DNA from: Glandiceps talaboti
Lineage: Eukaryota; Hemichordata; Enteropneusta; Spengelidae
Direction of reading: 5' to 3'
Assembly: GCF_964340395.1 (NCBI RefSeq)
Contig: NC_135561.1
Location: 7,038,018 to 7,102,017 of the forward strand
DNA length: 64,000 nt
Part shown: positions 30,707 to 41,900 of the stretch, one piece after another
How positions within the stretch are numbered: the stretch's first letter is position 1
Layout: each line of letters starts with the position of its first letter
Program-made: the position numbers and the translations under genes
Notes under the pieces: generated by a model
Seen by the model: only the letters and a program-made list of their open reading frames with translations
Told to the model about the DNA's origin: nothing
Databases searched by the model: none

Positions 30707-32652
30707 TTGTTTTCAACACATGATCTAACTACTTACCATCTTGTAAGACATGACTTCAGGGCTGCATTTTGTTCTCTGCATTTGAGCACCATGGCAAATG
30801 AGGATGAAGCACAACACTCTGAGAAAGCTGTAAATAGGATGTGAAATATTAAATCTTTACAGTTACTCAATCATATAACCAAATATTTCCATCATGTAGG
30901 TATGATTTCAACTGAGAAGGATTATAACAGTTCAATGTACTTTGTTTCTAATCGTAGAAATCCAATAGATTTGTTTGTTTATCTCCAACACACAACTATT
31001 GGACAAATACTCTTTGGCATTTAACTTATTCCTCTTCCTTCCTTTGTTTGTACACAACTAAGTAGAAGTTGGGAGAAAGGATTCATTTATGTTCACTTTT
31101 TTGATAGGACCACAGATGGTTCCAGTATAAACAAGGAAGTATTTACTTTAAAAATACTACATTTACACACATTAAAGTGATTATATGGATGACAATTGGG
31201 TATTTATTTTGGATTTTTAATTTATAAAACAATTTTATCATGACTGCTACTTGAAAAATCAATGTGAAACACCATAGACCAAGTCCGTGTTTGTAACTCA
31301 ATACATTGCAAAAAGGTAAAAACTATGTAAAAGAATTGTTATTTTAACTACAAAACATTTTACACACTTATCAGTCTTTTGCCATTTATTGAGTCACAAA
31401 CAAGGACTTGACATATTGCCCCTTCGTATAGAAACTGGACGATTCAGAGGGGAACCGATATCTGAAAGAGTTTGCACCCTCTGCCATGACGATGTCGTCG
31501 AAAATGAAGTTCATTTTCTTTTGCACTGTAGTTTTTACAATGACCTTCGGGTTTCCTTTTTTGATTTTGGAGATGAGTACACTGACTTACCTGAAAACGA
31601 AAAACTAAGGTACTTGGTAGCAAGAAAAGTGCGGAAAATGACAAGATTTATTGAGAAAGCATTTTTAAGGAGAAGGGACAACTTGTACATTAATTCATAA
31701 CTCTTATTTTTGCCTTGTAAATGATATTTTCATTATTGTAAAAAAGCTCCTCAATCTGTTCTAATTATGTTTTATTTCACTTTAGGTGACATATAAGCCT
31801 ATTTGGCTGGGAGGTTGTGTAATGTAAATTGTTTTGTTTTTTGCGGTAGTCTGTTTACCTCATGTCACTATAATAAATGATTCTACTACTACTACTACTA
31901 TGTTATTTCATATTGATTTGTCAAGTAGGAAGCCATGATAAAATTGTTTTATAAATTGAAAATCCAAAATAAATACCAAATTCTAATCCATAAGGCCACT
32001 CTAATGCGCCATGTACACATAGTCTGAGGGGTGATTCTCATGGGCTTATTTTCATACCCTATGACTAAATTTATTTCATAATTATAGTATTGGAAGTCAC
32101 TCATGTGTCAAGTAGCAGTTTAAGTACATACATACCTTTGACTTCATCTGCACATTTTTCAACTCTGGCTTTCTCTCTCATCCTTTTGGGAATAAGGACA
32201 TCAATCTCCACATGTCTAAGGTCGTCATGTTCTGTACAAAAAAGTTAAGACAAAATATGGCCTGGGAGTCAGAGGGACTATATGTTCAGGTAGGTTACTC
32301 TGAATTCGAAATAGCAATTAACCTTGCAATTGTTTCCCTTCATACCTACCAGGAGTCCGAGGGTACTTGGGTCATGACAGCCAAATGTGAAACGACGACC
32401 CCCCCCCCCCCCCACCTGTAATTACTGAAGGCTCCCTTCTTAAGTTACATAAAATATTGGACACATGTGACGGACTTCACAGTGAGTTGGATTTTGTATT
32501 TCACCACAAATCTGTAAAATGACTGGTGGAGTCCTTTCCCATACATTAGTAAACTTCAACCGACTCGTCCGCAATATTGCGGGAACCCTTAAACCCCTCG
32601 TCTGCCGAAAAATATTCATACGATTACCTTTACATTCTTTGAACTCAGCCAT
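29845..32652 (-). CDS. CMC1: CMC1, COX assembly mitochondrial protein (twin CX9C)
   Basis: Exons on the minus strand: 32628-32652, 32136-32231, 30737-30827 and 29845-29962, giving 330 nt (109 aa), close to human CMC1 (106). The order matches the family: a [19 protein letters not shown] segment, then CADEVKAFSECC (first CX9C), then [11 protein letters not shown] (second CX9C), then the [20 protein letters not shown] tail and a basic end. In the known family the two Cys pairs are oxidised by Mia40 in the intermembrane space, and the protein stabilises COX1 during cytochrome c oxidase assembly. The gene starts head-to-head with STAM, the two ATGs being about 280 bp apart. Intron 2 holds a MITE split by a LINE fragment. 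Confidence 0.96.
30489..30705. repeat. (GTTT)n / (GT)n / GCAT compound microsatellite
   Basis: About 215 bp of GTTT, GTGT, GCATGCAT and then uninterrupted GT. It lies in the last intron of CMC1, about 30 bp from the exon at 30737. The predicted frames on both strands are repeat artefacts. Confidence 0.96.
31172..32004. mobile_element. MITE, family alpha copy 2, split by a LINE fragment
   Basis: The left arm (TTAAAGTGATTATATGGATG...) and the right arm (...ATCCATAAGGCCACTCTAA) match the copy at 6258-6573. The right arm is interrupted after CAAGGACTTG (about 31409) and resumes with TATGTTATTTCATATTGATT at about 31899. The gap is filled by a LINE 3' end. Confidence 0.82.
31409..31900 (+). mobile_element. 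Truncated LINE 3' end (reverse transcriptase C-terminus)
   Basis: The open frame to 31700 encodes [20 protein letters not shown], then a CxxC...HxxxxC knuckle (CTLCHDD...HFLLHC), then SFYNDLR. This is typical of the region after the RT domain in non-LTR retrotransposons of invertebrates. After the TAA come about 180 bp of 3' UTR, AATAAATGATT and a (CTA)n tail. It is 5'-truncated, as LINE insertions usually are. The exact clade (CR1/L2-like or related) is not determined. Confidence 0.78.
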
Positions 32653-32934
32653 CTTGAAACGTCGTTTGTTCGGTAACTTATGATCTTTTCACCAGTAATG
32701 AGAAAATGAGTGATAAATACATGTCAATATCATCTTAAAACTAATATTCCATGGTTTGAATCCATTTACTTATTTGAAAACTAAGATTTCATTTTAAAAT
32801 AAACTAAAAACGAGAGGGTATCTAAATTTAGCATGACGTCATTTCCACCTTACACATGCGCACTGAATGACAACAAAAAAGCCGAACCCTCTCGACCTGT
32901 TCAGTGTAGACGAAATTCTCCAATTTTAGCCAAA
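32653..32934. promoter_or_regulatory. Bidirectional CMC1/STAM promoter region
   Basis: The two start codons (CMC1 at 32652 on minus, STAM at 32935 on plus) are separated by only 282 bp, so transcription in both directions must start within or very near this interval. I see no TATA box in a convincing position. Confidence 0.7.
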
Positions 32935-35900
32935 ATGCCGCTATTTAGTAGTTCATCGCCGTTCGATGCCGATGTCGGTAAGTAAAAGAAACGATACATC
33001 CTTCTTATCAATCTAACAGGTACGTTATAGATGAAATAGTGTGAAACTAAAACAGGAATGTCTCTATCAGTATCACTGTATCAGCCTTCCACTGTTTGTG
33101 TGTAACTTGTAAGTCGTACAGCACAGTCATGGCGTGTCTGCTAACTGATCAGCTGTTTTCTGTCAAAAAACGTTGCGCTTATTGTTTTATTTTCAAGTTT
33201 CCTCTATTTCCATTGATCCCATTCTTATTATAAATTCTCGCATACTCGTGTTATTGTTTTCGTCAAACAAAATTACCGTTCTTTGAACTCGGAGTCGGAA
33301 CAGGAAGTCCAGACCTTCTTTGTACGTGTGTCGTTGTTGTAGCATTTACGTGATCAACGTATGAAAACCCACGGTACCTCTCATATTCTATATTTCAAAA
33401 TAATATTCACCTGCCAGTATTTAAGTGACTTCATTTTACTAATCTTACATACTTCTTTTTTTCTGTGCCAGTTTATTTCACACTAAATTGTGTCCTCAGA
33501 ATTCTTATAGTTGTAATTACAAGGTTATGCTTGTTGCAGCAGTTGATGAATCAGACGTAAACAATACAAGTCATATGTTGGTGACATCATCACAGACAAT
33601 AGCCAAGGGTATCCCTTCAACCATATCCTTGACTGTGTAAATAATACTGATAACACACAATACATTTTTCTGAAAACTAAACCCATAGGCTATTACACAT
33701 AAATAAACATAATTATGAACTACATGTATAGCCTCAATAACCTCACTGGTAGCTCTGGAAATATGCGCTCTTAGGTTTCTGAGACTTTTACCCACTCTGG
33801 TATGGTTCTTCCCTATCTAAAACCCTGAGATTGTGCATCAATTTTGTGCACACGGATTTTCGGTACAAAAACAGCCCATACCCTTGCTAATGACTATAAA
33901 AAATTCAGAAATAAACTTTAAATCACTAAATTCAACCTACTTCTTGTCTATTCTGTCATTTCTTGTCTAACTTTCACTTGAGCTATAAAACAGACAGCAG
34001 TAAGTCATGCAAATAGACTAGCTCAAAATTGCATATGTGCGCAACCTTGTGCACATTTACGCTGTGGTCATATCATCCATTTTGCAGCACACATTTCCAG
34101 AGCTAAAACAATAAATATGTTGACCAAAGTTACCAAAGATATGTTTATAGATAAATAAAACACAAAAGGCAACTGTTACAGGAAATTATCAATTGATTAC
34201 AAAATTATTTGAAACAAAGGATGGGAAAAAGAAAAGATTTTATGGGGGGGGGGGGGATGAGGGGAGGAGGAATCAGGTAAAGAACAATAAATCAGAATGT
34301 GGATGAATTTCTGGAGTTAAGATGCGACAATGCTATCTACTCTTATACTTTTAGGTCCTTTGTCTTTACAAAAAAAAGGTCTACTGTTAATTATTTATAG
34401 ACAGCTGCATTGAGACATGTACATTACATATCTTAATATATGCAATCTAACCATTGTTTCAGATAGGATTATCCAAGATACTTGGTGGGTATATGTAGGG
34501 AATGCTTATATTTGAATTTTCTTGATGTTCTTCCACACTACAAAGCATGGAAATAGATGATTGAATATACATACATGCAGTTGGCTATTATGGAGGTATC
34601 AAGAAGAAAAATTTTTTTGAAAAAATTGAGGAAATTGAAATTAAAATTGTCATTGACAAATGCTTCAATGCGTACACTTACATAATATATACTGTCTTGC
34701 TGATTATCCTGTAATATTTAATATGACAGATCAACATTAAAAGGGAGAAACTAATAATTATTATAATAAATAATAATTCAGTATCTTCTGTATTAATATT
34801 TTACAGAAAAAGTGACCAGTGAAATGAATACTTCAGAAGACTGGGCACTTATCATGGATATCTGTGATAGAGTAGGAAGAGTCTCAAATGGGTAAGTTTA
34901 TAGTTACAGCGCCCTCTATCAATCTTCCTCAACACAGTCACTAGTTCAGTCGATGGTGGTAGCATATATACTAGTATTCAAACTGGCATTCTTTACATGT
35001 ATACAAATGATAAGATGTGAACCAGTACCATTTCTTAACTGACATGTTGTATGAACTAGTAGTTACTAGATATTATCACTAAATAATCCAGACAGATGAA
35101 GGTTACCAAGACATTTCATACTCAGATTGTGCAGGGAAATATTGTTGTATGGGGCATTAAAAAAAATAACCATTCTTCAAATATTTTGAATGAAGTTTAG
35201 CTGAAACGTTACATAGAATTATCAGCATTACAATGCCATAGACTGAAAATAACAATATCTATTATGAATGTTAGACTAACAGACAGATGGGTATAAAAAA
35301 GGAATCTCATAATTAAATATTGTACATGTATTGAAACTCAATAATTCATTAGTAAGTTCAACAGCGATATAGTGTACTGTATACTATTTAGATGTTATTC
35401 CCCAATACATGTATGTTTCTTCATTCAGCCAAGGAAAATACAAGTGACCTAAGGGGTCTTTGTCATGCTGAGTTGCTAGACGAGTAGTGACAAACCATAG
35501 GTCACGATTATTTTCCAGCTGAATGAATGAAGAAAAGTGTTGGAGAATAACATAGTTATACAAGTGCCAGTAATATCAAAGAAAAGTTGGAGAAAGTAAT
35601 GGCAATTTTGAATGTTTTGACTCATATTTCGGACACAGCAGAACCAGTGTCCGAAATATGTATATGTAATCATATACTTTGGTGTGACTTGAACCAAGAC
35701 TTGGTGTTGATATCACTGACAGAAGGTAATTTCTTTGTAGCCCCAAAGACTGTCTCCGGGCCATTATGAAGAGAATCAAGCATCATATTCCATATGTGGC
35801 TATGCAGGCACTTACGGTGAGAATTCCACAGACTTTTCTGTATAGATGCAATGTTTAATATTGCCATATGGAACAGCTGATCATGTATTGACCTATTACC

Positions 35901-38900
35901 CTTGTTGTCACTAAATGATCATAATTCATTTACCCAATCATAATTGAAAAGATGGAGATGATGATCATGATAGTAGTAGTTGTAGTAGTAGTAACATTTA
36001 TTTAAGAATGGGGTAGCCAGGAAACAACAAAAACTGATTTCCACCTTGGCCCCGTTACCACTCACCAAACACATTACATACCACACAAAAAGAAAGCACA
36101 AACAATGCGATAGCAAAGTTTAACAAAACAAGATGAAAACACAACAAGAACAATAGACAAAATCTACACCGCCATCCAGTTACACCATACTGGAAGTCAT
36201 CCTCTCTGACATAAGATGATTTATTTTATGTATGATTTCCTAAAAGTATGAAATGATGGTGGTGGTGGTGGTGATTGTGGTGATGATCATTGATGGTTTT
36301 TGTTTTCTTTTTACTTCATTAGCTTCTCGGTGCAGCTGTAAGTAATTGTGGCAAGATATTTCACATAGAAATATGTTCAAGAGATTTCTGTACTGAAGCA
36401 AGAACTCTTATAGCAAAGGTAAGGAAATTTTCCTTGTTATGTTTGTTTGTGTAACCCTAGTTTGGGAAAGTGTGAAGACCAGTCAACTGGCCACAAAATA
36501 AGTACATATATTTTATGAAGCTGAGGAGTACAAATGTAAGGTTAATTGTTAGGTATGGCATAGTGATGGGGATAGAACCCCTAACTTAACCAGATTTGTA
36601 TCATTTACACCAAAATGACACATATTTTATTCATCCCTTGCCTTGTTTGACTCTAAGAGACTGTGTGAATGATTGCCTCTTTTGGTATAACAGTATTTCA
36701 GAAAAATCAGACAATTTTTGATGAATGCTTGGTTTTCGATTTTCTCTCATAAAGTTAAAAAAATGAAAAAACGAAAGGTGAAAATCTCTTCCTGTATCAC
36801 AAACATAAAGTGTACTTTGCATTCTCGAAAAAGTAGGCAATTTTCTGTGAAACTTCAGAAGATATTTGTCTGTTTCTTATTTTATAAGTTAAAGAATGGA
36901 AAGTCAGACAAAACTTACAATTGCCATGGTAACAATCTTCAAGTGTCTTAAGGAAGATGCCTTTGAATCACATTCATGGTACAATTTCAAATTCATATTT
37001 TTTAACAGGGTCATCCCAAGGTAGCTGACAAACTGAAATGTCTCATCAAAGATTGGGCTGAAGAATTCAAGAATGATCCACAACTAAAGTAAGTAATGTT
37101 AAAGGCCAATGTTGCATTAAGAGTAACATTTGGATGTTTATTTGGAACTTTATTTACGATATTTCTATTCTCATCAAAAATTTCATATTATTGTAAAAAC
37201 TAGAAGTAAAGATTTAAAATTTTAATCATCTAAAGAACCTTATTTATACAAAATATAGAACAGAAAAACTTGTAGCAGAGAATAGTCTTGCACTCCAAAA
37301 ACACCGTGAGAAATGGCTGCTGACTTTACAAGTAACTGAAGTGTAAATCCTATAAACTTCTCACATTGACTTATACAGGGTACTAGTGATTGTTTTCAAT
37401 AGATGCACAATGTATTTTGTAAGGCTTCTTTATTGTATTTGATTTTGATATTTGCTCCTAAGGGTTGTTATCGAAAATTTTCTTGAAAAATGACAATAAA
37501 AAAAACATTTGGACGTGTAAGACAGTTGTATGGTAGAGTTATAGTATAGAGAGTTAATCCTAAACAGAAGAATGAATCTTTGTAATCGTTGCAGCTCCAT
37601 TGATAGTTCATTGGTAGTTCTGATCCAAAACCTTGGGATTCAAACATTGACATGGCGTGTAATGTCAAAATGTCTCTCATACCTTGTTTTCTAAGTTTAT
37701 GCCATCTTTAGAATTGATAGTAAGTACTTTATTGATCCTGATAAGAGAAATTGCAAAAAGCAAATTTTAGATGCATATCAGTAATATTTGCAACTATGAA
37801 CATAGAAAAAATTAGATCCCAAAAGCAAAGGATTTACAGGGCTTGGATTTATTTGTAGTGCAGGGCACTTTGACAACTAAAATTATAACATTGTTCATGT
37901 ATCTAGACAGTGTACCTTATGTATATGATAGTAGTTTGTTAGACCAATGGAAATCAAATAGAAATATGTAATTGAAACAATTCACTTGGCTAAATCTGAC
38001 TAGCAGTCCTAAAAACATAAATTTAAATTCTGGTTTATTACCAGTACACTGTTGTCAAAACAAACCACACAAGTTCATGAATTTAACTTCGTATTGAACT
38101 GAAACCTGGTAAAAGCTTTGGTGAACTAATTGAAAATGTTGGTGCAATACGAAGTTAAATTCATGAACTTAGACTGAATGTTTGCACAAATGAGCTTTCA
38201 TCATACCACATCACATTTAGTATTTAGTTATTTATTATGTTGTATTTTGTTTTCCTGACAGTTTAATTCCATCATTATATAACAGTCTCAAAGCTGAAGG
38301 TGCAAGTTTTGTTGCCAGTGAGCAGGTAAGTGTTGATGTAGAAGTCACTCTCTCATATGAATCACTTTATCTATGATCATGTATTCTAGCCATATGATTA
38401 ATATACAACCCTGGAAAAAACACCGGTGTGAATGCTTGCTCGTGGTAAGCAGGAATGAGACAACTTTCATGCAAAGACAGGCAATGTAATTAGTGTTGGT
38501 AACTTATCTAAGTATAAATATCACATGAGTCCGGATGCCTTAACTCTGTTTACAGATCTAGATAGAACTCTACACATAGAGTCTGACAGTTACTGTTACA
38601 ATATAAACTTCCACAGATCTAAACAAACTGATAAAAGCATTGTGTGAACCTTCATCGGAGACACCCGCTGCTGTTTTTGTATCAGTTGTATTATTTTTAC
38701 CTAATTTTGTCTTTGCGTGAAGTCTTTCCTTAACTCACTTCATTCAAGCAAATGCACCAGGTTTTTTATACAGGTTGTATACAGTGTCGGTGGATACACA
38801 AAATAAGCTGTTGACATGTACACATTTACTTGTAATTCAGTTAATCAAAACTAACTGACAAAATAAAGCTACTTTCTTGTCTGGTTTGTGCTGAATACCT

Positions 38901-41900
38901 CACAGAAAAAGAATCAAATCGTTGCATAAATTCGATGAGTTTATGTAAATTGAAGCGCTGTTTAGTGAATTAGACTGTAACTTAAGTAGGTGGCTTTAGT
39001 TCAAGAGAGTACTACAAGTGGGCAATATTTGGTGATGAGGGCAAATGTAATATACCGGGGTAATATCATGTTTATTTTTGTAAGTCTCTATTTTGTAAAA
39101 GAAGTCTATATTTGGGTTTTGTATAAGAAGAACTTAATCTGTTTGTCAATTGATGCTTGTTTAATACTGTTTGTTGATTCTGATATATATAATTAATTGT
39201 GATGTTTACAGGGTAAAACTCCAGCACCAAGTAAAGAAGGAACTGCAGCCATACAACAAGAAGAAGATGACTTAGCAAAAGGTAATATTGTATGATGTAA
39301 CCCTCATAGAACTAATAATATAGAATGACTTAGCAAAGGTAATATTGTATGATGTAACCCTCATAGAACTAATAATATAGAATGACTTAGCAAAGGTAAT
39401 ATTTTATGTTACCCTCTTAGAACTAATAATATAGAATGACTTAGCAAAGGTAATATTGTATGATGTAACCCTCTTAGAACTAATAATATAGAATGACTTA
39501 GCAAAGGTAATATTTTATGTTACCCTCTTAGAACTAATAATATAGAATGACTTAGCAAAGGTAATATTTTATGTTACCCTCTTAGAACTAATAATATAGA
39601 ATGACTTAGCAAAGGTAATATTTTATGTTACCCTCTTAGAACTAATGATATATAATGGCTTAGCTAAAGGTAATATTGTATGATGTAACCCTCATAGAAC
39701 TAATGATATATAGAATGACTTAGCTAAAGGTAATATTATATGATGTAACCCTCATAGAACTAATGATATATAGAATGACTTAGCTAAAGGTAATATTATA
39801 TGATGTAACCCTCATAGAACTAATGATATATAGAATGACTTAGCTAAAGGTAATATTATATGACGTAACCCTCATAGAACTAATGATATATTCTAAAACC
39901 TCAGTTGAACAAACTTTGTTACAGTGAACATTCTGTTAAAATGAACATCAGTGTATACCACCTTCCTAAATATAGTTTCCCTATAATGTATTCTTCACTG
40001 TAACACATATTCAGAGTGTCTTTGTACTGTAGTTAGTACTGGTCAATACCATACCATACTAACTACTATCTCTGTATGTTTTACACTTAATTATTGCTAA
40101 ACTTAACATCTTTTAATATCAACTGAAATGATTATTAATGTGTGTGAATATTGATTGCCAAACCATTGGGGCTGGGAGAACCTTAGCCACACTCATGAAA
40201 TAATTGGTATTTTTCCATTGATTTGTATCCAGCCATTGAGTTGTCACTGAAGGAGAGTGGAAGTTCAGCCAAGACCACAAGTCTATACCCTACTGCTTTC
40301 ACATCATCAGAGCCTAGAGCTAGAGAACAAAGGAAAGTGAAAGCATTGTATGACTTTGAAGCTGCAGAAGACAATGAATTAACCTTCAAGGCTGGTGAAT
40401 TTATTACTGTAACAGATGACAGGTGAGTTCTTGCCATTGTTTATTATACCATACACTAGCCAAGATGAACAAAAAATATGGAATATATACTCTGGTCATT
40501 CTACGTCACGACACTGCATCGATGTCAGAACAACGTGTGTCTACATCACTGGATCTGCTGTCCTCTAAATACGAGTCAAAACGTTCAAAATTTTCATTAC
40601 TTTCTCTGACTTTTCTTTGATATTACTGGAACTGGTATAATTATGTTATTCTCCAAATATTCGGAAAATATTCGTGACCTAACAGTTGTCACTATGAGTC
40701 TTGCAACTCATAGTGACAAAGGCCCCTTAGGTCACTCATATTTTCCTTGGCTGAACATGGAAAAATATTGGGGAATAACATCTAATTATGCAAACATTCA
40801 CTAGAGTTGGCAAGATAACGCCAGTCCTAGAAAATTATGAATATCTATACCAAATGAAATGTTTTTTCATAAGTGAAATAAGGAAATCAGGACTATGATA
40901 ATGGGATATTGTAACTATTAATTAACCAAATGATTTACCTTGTTGATATCATGTGAAGTAACTTTGTATGCCCTGTGTTCTACATTCTCTCAAGATATTG
41001 TTAAACATTTGAATACCAATGCATTTGTATACATATGTGTAAACTTCAAATTTTTATCATTCCTCTGTAGTGATGCTAATTGGTGGAAAGGCGAGAATTT
41101 CCGTGGAAGTGGATTATTTCCGTCAAATTTTGTGACAGCCGATTTAACAGCAGAACCTGAACCAGGTTAGTTATTTCATTTCTTCTGTGGTATGGAGTCT
41201 CCTGAAATTGCCCTTCCAATGTTCTTGTTAGTGTGTGGGTACAAGTAGGTAACAGCTATCCCTGTAGCAAGTGCATCCATTCATCTATGCAATACTTGTA
41301 CTTTATAGGATAGGTAATGTTGTATCATAGAATATGTCAGCTATAGACACTGTTATGTATGGTGTTATGTACTTACGTCTAAATTGCCAGCTAAATGTGT
41401 AGAACCATATTTCATACACCAGTTAACCTTGTAATCGTTGGGGGCTATGTCTTTGAAATTAGAAGACTTGTTTTGTTGTATCATCATCTGTTGTATCATC
41501 ATATCTTTTAGTTATCAAAGCAAAATCAGTACAGTTTAATGAAGAAGTGGAAGTGAGGACACTGGAAACACCCCCTCCAGTGGCAGAGATTGACGAAGAA
41601 AGAATGGACAGAGCTTTAGAATTATTACAAAATGCAGATCCTACTGGCATGGAGAGACCAGACACACAGGAAATGCTCATATTGGAAGGTAGGACAGACA
41701 GATGTACAAATCTTGTTGCATTGGTTTCTATGATCCTCGGTTCTAACATTAGTACTTACTTATCAGTGAAGCCGTGAGGATCAAAAGGGATCATTTATTT
41801 TATACAGGACCAACTATTTCTGTAGCAAATATTAGTTCTTGTATCACTATCCGAGAGTTCTAATATATTATGAGTAACATTTCACCTGTTCAGGAGAGTT

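Noticed and set aside
40423-40620. 65-codon plus-strand frame after STAM exon 8 as an alternative exon
   Set aside because: It overlaps the real donor and consists of intron plus the delta repeat. The true phase joins 40422 to 41071.
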